In this document: positions 20,882 to 30,391 of the stretch, in pieces
Layout: every line of letters starts with the position of its first letter
Position numbering within the stretch: the first letter of the stretch is position 1
Origin: Arthrobacter sp. Hiyo8
GTDB taxonomy: Bacteria > Actinomycetota > Actinomycetes > Actinomycetales > Micrococcaceae
DNA: 64,000 nt
Assembly: GCA_001549895.1 (NCBI GenBank)
Contig: AP014719.1
Span: 1 to 64,000 of the forward strand
Reading direction: 5' to 3'
The notes under the pieces: generated by a model
What the model was told of the DNA's origin: nothing
Databases searched by the model: none
What the model saw: only the letters and a program-made list of their open reading frames with translations
Program-made: the position numbers and the translations under genes

Positions 20882-22353
20882 CACTTCAGCTCCCGGGTGA
20901 AGAGCTCGCTGATGTAGTCCGCGTAGGTGATGTCCGGGTCGGACCAGGTGTCCAGGGCTCGCCGAACGATTTCTTCAGTGTCCTCGACGTATCGAAGGTA
21001 CGTCATGGTGGTCAATGGGCTTGCATGCCCGAGAAGCCGTTGCACCGACAGTATCGGGGAATGTACAAGATGGTCACTCATCGAACCATTCCCGATTTCG
21101 CCTCTTCTGCGTCCGGATTCCCGTTCCGAAGCCTTGACCATGAGATAGCGCAGCAAAACAACAGCAAACGTATGGCGCAGATCATGCGCGGTCACCTTAG
21201 CCGGCATCGCCGGGACCAGCGGCGAATCCCGGAATCGCTCCGTGCGCCGCGACGCCGCACCGAAAACGGCGCCCCACGCCCGCTGCTGGATAGCCAGTCC
21301 GTTTGAACCAACGAACAACGAGAGCGGCTCGAGACCCTCCGCTGTCTCCACCACGCAGAGCCGCCGAAGGCCGCCGGGCATCCGCGCAACGTCCCAGACA
21401 TGCTCCTTGCCTTCGAACGTGGCCGCGATGCGGTTCTGTATCCGGTCAATCCGGTGAACGACCGCAAGCTCCTTCCGTCGTCTGACCCGGCCCTGCATGG
21501 TTTTACGAATGACGTCCGCCCGCTCGGTCCGCCTGTACAGGTGGATGAGCCTGAGAGTCTCGGCCGGGACGTGGACCGTCCTGCGGCGTGAAAACTTGGC
21601 GGTTGCTTCGATGTCGAACGACGACGTGCGGTCCATCATGTATGGAACTTCAAAGTCCAGCACCGAACAGAACTCGCGCAGACGCATGCCTGTCGAGAGC
21701 GCCAAAGTTGCGCCGGCGATGTTCCGTTGCGGGCAGGTTCCCCTCCATGAAAGGTCCAGCTCACCGCCCGGGAGCTGTCCGCCAAGCCCGACTTCGCGAA
21801 AGACCCTCCACTGCTCGTTTGAGAGGAATCGGATGGCCGGCGCGCCACGCACACCCGGGTAATCTATGGGTGAACGCCTGCCGATGGTTATCCAGGGTAA
21901 CTGTTCCACGACCTTGCGCTGGATCAGGAACTTGAAGACCAGGGTGATGAGTGTCTTGTCCCGTTGCCATGTCGCCTCGCTCACTCCATCGCGGCCCGCT
22001 TCGGTGCGTGAATGGCGGTAGGCGACCAGATCGTCCTGCGTGGCCGCAACAATGTTCGTGTCCCGGGAAGCAAGAAAATCTGCCAGCCGCCGGGCGTCGT
22101 ATGCGTAGCTCCTAAGGCTGAGCGAACTCAATGAGGGCCCAATCGCGGCGAAGAAGTCGGACCAATACGGAAGCGGACGTGATCGCTGATCGATAAGAAC
22201 GGGTGACACGTTGTGGCCGCGGGCTCTCGCTCGTTCAAGAATTCGCGGCGAAACCCCAACATCCTCAAGCCACAGGACGCTGGAGTCGGATAGTGGACGG
22301 GACCAGATCAGAATGACATGCCTGGTGGGTGAGATAGGTCGGGAGTGAGACAT
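20881..22353 (-). CDS. Tyrosine recombinase, first of trio (RitA/TnpA-like), intact
   Basis: Intact 490-residue site-specific recombinase. N-terminal SAM-like domain (LSLRSYAYDARRLADFLASR). The catalytic residues are complete: Arg in STGMRLREFCSV, HDLRHTFAVVLL (HxLR plus H), LLGHASPLTTMTYLRYVED with the nucleophile Tyr about 30 residues before the C-terminus. It is the promoter-proximal gene of the four-gene unit, so the whole element is probably transcribed from the junction side at 22354-22372. The lack of frameshifts makes it the best-defined protein of the element. Confidence 0.85.
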   Translation of the reverse strand: MSHSRPISPTRHVILIWSRPLSDSSVLWLEDVGVSPRILERARARGHNVSPVLIDQRSRPLPYWSDFFAAIGPSLSSLSLRSYAYDARRLADFLASRDTNIVAATQDDLVAYRHSRTEAGRDGVSEATWQRDKTLITLVFKFLIQRKVVEQLPWITIGRRSPIDYPGVRGAPAIRFLSNEQWRVFREVGLGGQLPGGELDLSWRGTCPQRNIAGATLALSTGMRLREFCSVLDFEVPYMMDRTSSFDIEATAKFSRRRTVHVPAETLRLIHLYRRTERADVIRKTMQGRVRRRKELAVVHRIDRIQNRIAATFEGKEHVWDVARMPGGLRRLCVVETAEGLEPLSLFVGSNGLAIQQRAWGAVFGAASRRTERFRDSPLVPAMPAKVTAHDLRHTFAVVLLRYLMVKASERESGRRRGEIGNGSMSDHLVHSPILSVQRLLGHASPLTTMTYLRYVEDTEEIVRRALDTWSDPDITYADYISELFTRELK

Positions 22354-22372
22354 ATGCAGAGTATGCGCATAA
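22354..22372. other. Predicted element/umuD junction with palindrome TATGCGCATA
   Basis: The perfect 10-bp palindrome at 22362-22371 lies between the recombinase start codon and the point where umuD homology begins (SPAQDYFSGD, from about 22373). This is the expected place for the element end or crossover core. No second copy was found near 16300-16586. Confidence 0.45.
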
Positions 22373-22784
22373 TTCTCCCGCCCAGGATTATTTCTCGGGC
22401 GATCTGGACCTTGCCGAGCACCTGATCCGCGACCGGGTCTCCACCTACATCTGGCGCGCCGCCGGCGAATCCATGATCAATGCCGGCATTCACGACGGTG
22501 ACCTGCTCCTCGTCGACCGAGGCATCACTCCGGTTGCTGGACACATCGTCGTCGCGGTCATCGACGCGGAGTACGCCGTCAAGCGCCTCGATCTGGTGCA
22601 CGGGCGGCCAGTGCTGCGCAGTGAGAATCCGGCCTACCCCGATCTCGCCCTGCACGAATTGTCGGAACTGACGATCTGGGGCGTTGTCACCTGGGTCTTG
22701 CACAAAACCGATGTCAGTCGCCCGATCTACGCTTCACACCGTGATGAACCAGCCAGACGCTCCGACCTCCATCGCACTCGTTGA
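22373..22784 (+). pseudogene. umuD: UmuD-like S24 peptidase, 5'-truncated by the recombinase element
   Basis: SOS mutagenesis protein that normally self-cleaves and activates the UmuC polymerase. The visible part starts at SPAQDYFSGDLDLAEHLIRD. The catalytic Ser is in AAGESMINAGIHDGDLLLVD and the Lys in EYAVKRLDL. The usual N-terminal ~30 residues with the cleavage site are missing, replaced by the mobile element. The 3' end overlaps the umuC start region, as in intact umuDC operons. The promoter and SOS box would also be lost. Confidence 0.8.
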
Positions 22785-24042
22785 CTGCGTCTCCTTCTAT
22801 GCCAGTGCTGAGCGGGTCTTCGACCCGACACTCCGAGATCGACCGATTGTTGTCTTAAGCAACAATGACGGTGTGTTGTCGCGGCCGACCCCTGGCCAAG
22901 CAGATGGACCCTGAAATCATGGGCAAGCCCTGGTTCAAGATCGAGTCCTGGTGCCGGGCGAAGGGCGTCAGCGCGCGGTCATCGAACTACGAGCTCTACG
23001 GTTCGCTTTCCGCCCGCGTCGCCACGATCCTGTCGCGTTTCTCGGCCTGGCAGGAGGTCTACTCGATCGACGAGAGCTTCCTTCGATTCCGCGGCACGCC
23101 TGAAGAGCTCGAAGCCCTCGGCCAGGAGATCCGCTCGACGGTGATGCGCCTGACCGGCGTCCCGGTGCGCGTCGCGGTTGGTCCGACGAAGACCCTCGCC
23201 AAGGTCGCCGCGCTCGGCATCAAGAAGAGCCCGCGATGAATGGCGTGCTCGACCTGGGCAGATACCCGGCCGAACAGCTGAATCGGATCCTGGCCTCGGT
23301 CCCGGTACAGGACCTCTGGGGCGTCGCCGGGCGCACGACGAAGAGGCTCGCCACGATGGACATCCATACGGCGAAAGAGCTGCGCGACGCCGATGCGAAG
23401 TGGATCAGGAAGCGCTTCTCGGTCGTCATGGAACGCACCGTCCTGGAGCTGCGCGGTATCAAGTGCATCGAGCTCGAGCTGCAGCCGCCGGCGGCCAAGG
23501 ACCAGCTCATCTTCTCGCGCAGCTTCGCCAAGAAGCTCACGGAGCCCGGCGACATGGCACAGGTGCTCTCGATCTACGCCCAGAGTGTGTCAGCGCGACT
23601 CCGGTCACAAGGCTCTGTCGCCGGGCACTTGTCGGCATGGGCATCCACCGGATGGGCCGACGAGGGCACGGTCGCGCATACCGCCCATGTCGCGGTGCCG
23701 CTGCCGACGCCGAGCGATGACCCGATCACGCTTACCAAGGCTGCGCGTGCGCTGCTCCCGGAGCTGTTCCCCGTGCCGGGCATCCGCTACGCCAGGGCTG
23801 GCGTCGTGCTCACGGATCTCAGAGCGGCCAACGGCGTGCAGGCGCTGCCGCTGTTCCAACCGGAGTTCGAGGGCAGGGGAGTTGGTCAGGCAATCGATGC
23901 CATCAACCGCAAGCTCGGCGGCCAGGCGGTGGGCGTGGGACTCGCCGGCATGAAAACCCCGCCGGGCTGGGAGATGAAGCGCGCCATGCTCTCGAAGCGA
24001 TGCACGACACATTGGGATGAGCTGCCCGTCGCCGTGGCATAG
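22744..24042 (+). CDS. umuC: UmuC / Y-family DNA polymerase V subunit (two frameshifts)
   Basis: Error-prone translesion DNA polymerase. Motifs in order: [19 protein letters not shown] (first metal Asp), VVLSNNDG, then after a frame change near 22885 [14 protein letters not shown] and [12 protein letters not shown] (catalytic acidic pair). [14 protein letters not shown] follows, then a second change near 23233 leading to [18 protein letters not shown] (helix-hairpin-helix) and the little-finger domain ([19 protein letters not shown]). It ends [20 protein letters not shown], the conserved UmuC C-terminus. About 432 residues, normal. Start ATG 22744, or GTG 22741. Confidence 0.88.
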
Positions 24043-24069
24043 CGCGGCTCACACGCGACGGATGGGAGA

Positions 24070-24249
24070 ATGGCCAGCATGGAAGTCGTACTCACCATCG
24101 GCCCTCTCACGGGTCCAGAAGATCAAGAGGATCGCGACCTGTACCAGCGAGTGAAGGCTGAGGCCGATGATTATGAAGCGGCGCTGACTCTTGCTCGCGA
24201 CCTGGTTCCAGATGGCTTTCGCGTCCTCAACATCCGCACCGATCGATGA
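24070..24249 (+). CDS. Small conserved hypothetical protein
   Basis: 59 residues, MASMEVVLTIGPLTGPEDQE to FRVLNIRTDR, following umuC by 27 bp with a GGAGAA ahead of the ATG. Acidic middle, no motif I can name. Probably co-transcribed with umuC. Confidence 0.55.
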   Translation: MASMEVVLTIGPLTGPEDQEDRDLYQRVKAEADDYEAALTLARDLVPDGFRVLNIRTDR

Positions 24250-24385
24250 CCTGAATTGATGACTGATTCAGCGTTTCAACGTTGCCACATTTCGACGCGT
24301 GTGTGTTCATTTGCTTCTGCCTCATCCTGAGACACGAAGGGTGCCATCCCATACGGATCGGATGATCCGCCTTATGGCGAGTGGA

Positions 24386-25390
24386 TCACTCCGTCGGCAG
24401 TTGAGCGAGTACTCGGACACCCGCGACGAACTCCTCAGGGCTCAGCCGGAAACGGCTTCCACGAGGCAGTTTCTTTCCTCCACGGAGGTCTTCGTACTTG
24501 AAATCGATGAGACTCGAAGGAACAAGGCGTGGCCTAGTGCGGTTGACCCAGGGCCATCGCTCCGGGTCCTCGCCCTCCCGGTAAGCAGCCCATTCGACGT
24601 AGTCCTCCGGCAGAAGCTCCGGATCTGTTGTCACTTCGACTACGACGTAGCAGTCCTTGGTCCCTGTCGCGCAGATGAAGACGAGATCGCCGGTCTTGAT
24701 AGAGGGTTCTCCGATCCATTTGTCTCCCCGCTTTGAACCGGGGTTCGCAAATCTCCACTCTTGCCGCCAATGGTCTAAGACCGGAGCACCGTCCTCAACC
24801 TTCACCCAGAGAGATCGCTCCGGTTCCCGAGCATCGGCAAGGAGCCGTTCGATGTCAAGAAGCGCTGAGTCTTCGTCCTGGTCCCTCACCCCCGGAGCGG
24901 GCTTCGGTAGCCTCTTGGCTTGCTCGGCCAAGTCGTCGAGATCGCTCCTCGATACTGATCGGGAAGGCCAGGCGTTGATCATCGTCCGGGTCTTCTCAAT
25001 TTGATCCGGATCCAGCTCGACACCAAGCTCACGGTTCGCATTCACCGAACTGCCCAGTCCTGCTCCGGTGAGGTTCGCGGATCCTAGCATCCCTCGACTG
25101 CCCACTATGAAGCATTTGGCGTGAAGTCGGTCAACGTGGCGAACCTTGACTCCCGCGTCGAGCATGAGCGCCATTCCCGGGACCGAGAGGAACGTGCTCG
25201 CCACGGCATATGGATCCAGCGTCGTGTAGAGGGTCCATGAGCGGGAGGAACCGATCGCCGCGCCGGCAATGCTCCTGCATACGGCATGGGAGAGGTAGGG
25301 GCTCGTGAGGACGACGTCGCCGTCGGGATTCGAAAGGACCGAATACAGCCAATCCGAGGCGGTGTCGATTAATCGCAGTTGAGAGGTCAT
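24386..25390 (-). CDS. Phospholipase D-like nuclease fused to an EVE/PUA-like domain
   Basis: Intact 334-residue protein. Residues 1-125 form one PLD-superfamily half: SPYLSHAVC, then the HxK motif at 90-92 (RLHAKCFIVGS) and GSANLTG at 103-109. An acidic linker follows (RDQDEDSALLDIERLLADA). Residues about 190-290 resemble the EVE/ASCH fold that reads modified bases or RNA: LWVKVEDG, IKTGDLVFICATG, CYVVVEVTTDPELLP. A single HKD motif means it would have to dimerise for catalysis. The combination suggests a modification-sensing nuclease, which is inference from the domains and the neighbourhood. Confidence 0.75.
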   Translation of the reverse strand: MTSQLRLIDTASDWLYSVLSNPDGDVVLTSPYLSHAVCRSIAGAAIGSSRSWTLYTTLDPYAVASTFLSVPGMALMLDAGVKVRHVDRLHAKCFIVGSRGMLGSANLTGAGLGSSVNANRELGVELDPDQIEKTRTMINAWPSRSVSRSDLDDLAEQAKRLPKPAPGVRDQDEDSALLDIERLLADAREPERSLWVKVEDGAPVLDHWRQEWRFANPGSKRGDKWIGEPSIKTGDLVFICATGTKDCYVVVEVTTDPELLPEDYVEWAAYREGEDPERWPWVNRTRPRLVPSSLIDFKYEDLRGGKKLPRGSRFRLSPEEFVAGVRVLAQLPTE

Positions 25391-25683
25391 CTGGCCAGCC
25401 TAATGAGATCCTCCGACATGTCCTGGATCTGGCGGAAAGGAAAAGCGCCACACCCTTTCGGACGAGGCGCTATCTACAACCACCTGAGCGTAACCCCTGG
25501 GATTCGGCGCAGTCGTGGCCGGGGCATCAACGGGCCGAAAGAGACGAGGCCGACAGCGAGCCAGGGTGTTGCCAAAGGACGGTGATGCTGCGAGGTCAAT
25601 TCACTCCCCCGGATGTTTTCACCCGCGTCGGCGGGAGCCTACGTGGGTACCGAACGCGTAGCGAGGTGGCGGATTATTGGAGG

Positions 25684-26578
25684 ATGAACACCGACGTGAT
25701 GACTAACCAGAGCACAGGTCCGGGAAGCCTGCTCACGAACGTGCCCGGCAGGGCGCGACCGCAGAAGCAGGTGCTCGCGCTGTTCGAGGAAGAAGTCGCC
25801 GAGTTGCGCCGACGCTACAAGCCGGAATTCTGGCCGATCTTCATCCCCAAGGCTGAAGATATGTACCGCTGGCGAGTGCAGCTGCAATGCGGCTGTACGC
25901 GGGAGGTCTTCACTTATGGGAGCGACCGATTCCGGATGAGAACAGCGACACCGACCCACTCACCGGGTACAGGTTCCCAGTCGGTGAGCTGCGGTGTTCG
26001 GCTGATCATGGCCCAGCGCAGAAGAACTATCGCGACATCGTCGAGTGGATCAAGAGCGAGGTGAAGGAGTTCCCTGCCGACCCGGAGGAGCCGAAGTACG
26101 GGATGAGTGCCGAGGACTGGGCCATGACCCGTCAGGTTGAGCCTCACTCGTCGGCGTTCTGGACGGTCAAGCTCTCTTGCGGTCACGTCTCCACCAGCGT
26201 CATCACCAAAGTCGGATGGAAGCCAGACGACGGGCCGCGGTTGGTCTCTGAGCAGCGTGCTGCGCAGATGCGTGCGGACTTCAAAGAGTGGTGGAGTGCC
26301 GGCGGCCAGGAGGGGTGGCCCGAGGAGGGCCCGAGCGAGACCACGTCCGGAAGATGATCGGGCTAAATTGGCCGCGGCCCGAGCCTGAGCAGGAGTGCCG
26401 TGCGTGCAGCTATGCGAAGCGGATCACCGGCTACCAGCGAATCGGCTGGCTGGTCTCCAGAACGCCTCCGGTTCCGGCGCAGAAGCCGGACGTCGATCGC
26501 AAAAAGGTGGAGGCCAGGCTCGCGGCAGCGGAGGCTGAGGTAGAGCGGCTGCGCAAGCAACTCGACGAGGGCGAGTAA
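25684..26578 (+). CDS. Uncharacterised protein with Cys-rich strands (two frameshifts)
   Basis: About 297 residues over three frames with breaks near 25925 and 26345. Recognisable blocks: GRARPQKQVLALFEEEVAEL, YRWRVQLQCGCTREVFTYG, KNYRDIVEWIKSEVKEFP, FWTVKLSCGHVSTSVITKVG, QECRACSYAKRITGYQRIGW and a C-terminal coiled coil (KKVEARLAAAEAEVERLRKQ). The repeated strand-CGC/CGH pattern suggests small zinc-binding or beta modules. No family named. The start could lie further upstream, at 25582. Confidence 0.55.
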
Positions 26579-26999
26579 GCAGCCGATGAAGCACATCAGC
26601 GTCAGAGGTTCGACTTATCGTTGACCTTAAGGAGACCGACCTTATATCGAGCAGACAGTGTGACTATGTCCTCAGGAGTACGGTTGCGGCAATGAAGCAG
26701 ATCTGATCACGAGCGCCGGTGTCGCCCAACGCGGGTGCTGCCTGGCTGGCTGCCCCGACGCCTGACGCGCTGGCTACCAGGTGCGGGCCGTGCCGGAGCG
26801 ACGGTTTCGAACCAATCACGATCCGGAACAGTGTGCCGAAGATCCTCGCAAATGAGGCGTACGGCCCGGATTGGAAACGCACGCAGGACGTCATGGTGGT
26901 CATGACAGGGCGGCTTCAATGCGCGGACTATGCCCCTGACTGACAGTCATCTATGCCGGCCAGTCCAGGTTCGTCTTTGCCTGCGACGTCTCCGCGTAG
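26579..26999. other. No confident gene
   Basis: A 74-codon plus-strand frame at 26719-26943 (with CGPCRSDGFEPITIRN and RLQCADYAPD) has no ribosome site and no recognised family. I leave it as an unassigned stretch. Confidence 0.4.
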
Positions 27000-27996
27000 T
27001 CAGTCTGAATGGCGGACCTCAATCTCGGGGTGGTACTCCATGACCCACTCGACCATCCGACGGTTCCGTGCTGCGATGAACTCCAGTGCCCTTTCCCTGT
27101 ACTTCACGTACTCCTCGGTTGTGGCCGGCGTTCCGGAACGCTTGAAGTTGTCGAACGGCAGGTAGAACAGCACCTCGGCGTAGTCGGGCGTCATGAGGTC
27201 TTGAAAATGGAAGAAGTCCACGAACTCCTTGAACCCGTGGAAGAGGGCGAAGAAGTCCTCGTAGGCGTTGGTGACATCGGCAAGGGGCTCCCTGGTTCTC
27301 CTGTGTAGTGACGCCGGATGCATTCAAGGGTGAGGTCCATGCGGTCAGCGACCGACAGCCGGAGCCCTCGTGCGGTGTTCATGGTGGGTTGGTCCTTCTT
27401 CCTGAGGGGCCAAATCATCGCGCTGCCGATGGTGTACGGAGGGTTCAGGTAGCGTGATCGCTGGTCATCGTCCAGCCCGGCGATGGCGTTGACCAGAGCC
27501 TTCGGCTTCACCCAAGTGGTGTAGGAGCTGGTGATCGTGTCGCTGCCGTAGCAATGCCTCGCCTCGGAGACGTCAGTGAAGATGAGGTACTCGTTCCGGC
27601 GAGCCGATGAAACGCTCGGGCGAAAGAGACCCCGGGGCGAAGTTCCTTCGTCCACAGCAGTTCATGGTCCAACCGGAGCCTCTGGCTGTCCTTGTCGGGG
27701 TCGGGCCTGGTCTTAGCAGGGGTGTCGGTCTTGTAGTCGAATGAAGTATCGAAGACGCGCACAGGACTGTAGGGCTCAATCAGGTCTGCAATGGCAGAGA
27801 AGTTATCCTGCTGGGCATAGTGCCAAGTGACCATCACGTGATCGCCCGGGACCAGGCCATGAAACTCATTGCCTGATTGCGCGATGCAGGAAGAATGAGC
27901 GAAACACTCCTCGGCTAGGCCATCAACTTTGATAGAACCCCACCCATCTTCCGGATGCCAGGTCTTCACGATCCCTTTGCTCGGAGGTTTATCCAT
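27000..27996 (-). CDS. Cold-shock-like domain fused to DUF6994-type protein (frameshifts)
   Basis: N-terminal residues 1-65 look like a cold-shock/S1-type nucleic-acid-binding fold (KGIVKTWHPEDGWGSIKVDG, CFAHSSCI, LVPGDHVMVTWHYAQ). The rest resembles DUF6994 proteins: FDTSFDYKTDTPAK, LDHELLWTKELRPGV, YLIFTDVSEARHCYGSDTI, MDLTLECIRRHY, FHGFKEFVDFFHFQDLMTPD and YLPFDNFKRSGTPAT. Frame changes near 27640 and 27300. About 330 residues, starting ATG 27996. The function of the main domain is unknown; the fused nucleic-acid-binding front end is unusual. Confidence 0.65.
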
Positions 27997-28170
27997 GTCC
28001 CGAGCATAGCCAGCTACTAGGCACTGCCTTTGGTCAGTCCTCAGCAAACGCGGACGTGTCCCGTTCAACTTCCGGGGCCGACATGGTGTTCAGGTCGAAT
28101 CGCGTGGGATCAGAGGTGGCAGCGATGGTGCGTTACCCGGGACTGCGAAACTGCTCGGGATCCGTGTCGT

Positions 28171-28407
28171 TCAGTGAGAAGGGGCCCATGCGTCGCTCTT
28201 GGGCAGGGTCTCGTCGATTTCGTGCCATCGTTCCCATGCCGCTTGGCGCGTGACCCCCAGAGCGGTGGCGATCTCCGCCCAGGACAGGCCCGCCTTCCGC
28301 GCGTACTTCACAGTCGTGAGTTCAGTGTGGTCGCACGTCTGACGGACCTGCTGGATAGCCTCCAGGGTGACGGTTACCTCTGCCTTCCAGCTCTGTGGGC
28401 TCGACAT
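28171..28407 (-). CDS. Small helix-turn-helix protein
   Basis: 78 residues with one clear helix-turn-helix, AGLSWAEIATALGVTRQAAW, preceded by TVKYARK and followed by ERWHEIDETLP. Typical of short sigma-r4-like or AsnC-like DNA-binding proteins of actinobacteria. Target unknown. Confidence 0.7.
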   Translation of the reverse strand: MSSPQSWKAEVTVTLEAIQQVRQTCDHTELTTVKYARKAGLSWAEIATALGVTRQAAWERWHEIDETLPKSDAWAPSH

Positions 28408-28744
28408 GGAGGCTCCCGTCGATCGAGGCCCTTCATTGCCCTATGGACGGTTGGTCCGCCGCTGTATCTCGCCATAGCGTCAGCCTGAACTTACGACGGT
28501 ACCCTGTCAAGGCACCTTGGCAACGAAGTCCCATAAGATCCAGCACCGCACGTGGGTGGAGCGCCCGGTAAGTGGATTCCTTCACTGGGACAGTTTGCAA
28601 GGTCTTCGACAGCCGTACGCGCGGCACGCCCTGAAAAACTCGAGCCCTGGGTAAGGATTGAGCCATGGCAAAACGCGTCCGCGGTCTAACCGTCGTGATT
28701 TACCAGCAGGCTGGGTCCTTGCCAGTAATCCAAAGTGCATCCTC

Positions 28745-29563
28745 ATGAAGCAGATGAGGCTCCGGTACGCCGGAGTGTGCAGGGTGTGCGGTGTCCCTCT
28801 TCCGGCCAGGACAGAAGCGATCTATGAGAGCGAGACGAAAACCGTCCGCTGCTTGGAGTGTGCCACCGAGTCTACGGAAACCATGTCCACCGACCTGGAA
28901 CGAGCTGATGATGAGTTGTCGGCCGATGAGTCCGGAGTAGCCGGATCGTCAGCCGACGCGAATATGAGCGCCGCAAGACGAAGGACGAGGAAAGGCTTCG
29001 CGAGAAGTGGGGTCGCTTCGGTGGCCTCGCAGTCGCCCTATCTGACGAGCGGCAAAGCACCAAGGCCTGGGACCAGGGTGCGATCGGCGAGGAACGCCTC
29101 GGGGCTCGTCTCGACTCCTTGGCCCCCGACGGCCTCGCGGTGCTTCATGACCGCCTCATCCCCGGGTCGAAGGCCAACATCGACCACATCGCCATCACTC
29201 CCGGTGGAATCTGGGTGATCGATGCCAAGCGGTACAAGGGAGGGCCTCAACTGAAGATCGAGGGCGGCATCCTTCGCCCACGCGTCGAGAGGCTCCTCGT
29301 TGGCCGGCGCGATTGCACGAAACTGGTCGATGGGGTGCTCAAACAGGTCGACCTAGTGCGCGACCTCGTCGGGATGTTCCGGTTACCGGTGTGCTGTGCT
29401 TCGTCGAAGCCGACTGGCCCCTGATCGGGGCGCGTTCTCGACTCGTGGCGTTCACGTGCTCTGGCCGAAACGGCTAGCCAAAGTGCTTGCCGCGGAGACA
29501 GTCGGCGATGTTGACGTGGCGGCTACGCGTGAGGCGGTAGCCTCCCGATTCAGATCTGCGTGA
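28745..29563 (+). CDS. NERD (nuclease-related) domain protein with N-terminal zinc ribbon (frameshifts)
   Basis: N-terminal CxxC pair (AGVCRVCGVPLPAR, TVRCLECATES) forms a likely zinc ribbon. The NERD domain follows, after a frame change near 28965: WDQGAIGEERLGARLDSL, LHDRLIPGSKANIDHIAITP, GIWVIDAKRYKGGPQLKI, where ID and DAK give a PD-(D/E)XK-like active site. VLCFVEADWPLI and HVLWPKRLAKVLA finish the fold after changes near 29390 and 29435. About 272 residues. NERD domains occur in predicted nucleases and many defence or plasmid loci. Confidence 0.76.
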
Positions 29564-29775
29564 TTTCAGGTGTCGATGATCGAAGCCGTTCGGCGCTAAG
29601 AAACCGGATTCGGGCACTAGGGGTGACGTTCCACGCCTGCGAAAATGCCGCAGCTTCCCGCTGCAGTTCACGACTGCTCAAGGTCGGTCCATTCAGTGTT
29701 CGTCACGCGACCCTTTTCTGAACGGCGGGTCCCTCCCGTTGTCCACGCTCAGCCGGGTTCTGCGAGAATTGCCGC

Positions 29776-30384
29776 ATGCCTGGCCGCTCTGAGTCCGATG
29801 AGCACTACGTTCTCGACCTGTGCGACGAGGTCGTCGGCGCGAGCGGCCGCCGTCAGGCGACGTTCGATTGGCTTCGCGGCGATCCATCTACTGCGCGTCC
29901 TCTCGGCACAAGACTGCCCGTGGACTGTTACTGGCCGGATCTCGGGCTAGTGGTCGAGTTCCATGAGGAGCAGCATTCGAAGCCCTCGCCGTTCTTCGAC
30001 CGACGCCAGACCGTCTCCGGCGTAGGCCGCGGAGAACAGCGCCGCCTCTACGACGAGCGCAAGCGTCTGCTCGTCCCCAAGCAGGGGTTGCGCCTTGTGG
30101 TGATCGAAAAGTCCGCGTTCGTCGTCAAGTCGAAGCGGATCGTGCGCGACCCTGCGACGGACATCGCCGTTGTCCGCGAGCAACTCGGCAACGAGCGGTC
30201 AGACGGCGCTAGTGCCGAAATCGCTACGGAAACAGGTCCCGAGGCGCGGCCGCGTCGATCAGGATGGCCCGCAGCGCTTTACCCTTGGAATGCTGCTGAT
30301 TTCACGGGCACGCCGGCGTTCCTGCATGTGCAGGAACGATTCGCAGACCGGAATGCTGGCTCGACGGAGCACGGTGGGAGATGA
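29776..30384 (+). CDS. Predicted VSR-like / PD-(D/E)XK nuclease
   Basis: Intact 202-residue protein. The core has FDWLRGDP, then VDCYWPDLGLVVEFHEEQH, the acidic residues expected in the active site of VSR/EDxHD-type restriction-fold enzymes. GEQRRLYDERKRLLVPKQGL and LRLVVIEKSAF follow as the conserved helix and last strand. The C-terminal 50 residues are low-complexity. Not a full-length mismatch repair Vsr; the substrate is unknown. Confidence 0.6.
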   Translation: MPGRSESDEHYVLDLCDEVVGASGRRQATFDWLRGDPSTARPLGTRLPVDCYWPDLGLVVEFHEEQHSKPSPFFDRRQTVSGVGRGEQRRLYDERKRLLVPKQGLRLVVIEKSAFVVKSKRIVRDPATDIAVVREQLGNERSDGASAEIATETGPEARPRRSGWPAALYPWNAADFTGTPAFLHVQERFADRNAGSTEHGGR

Positions 30385-30391
30385 TCACCGT

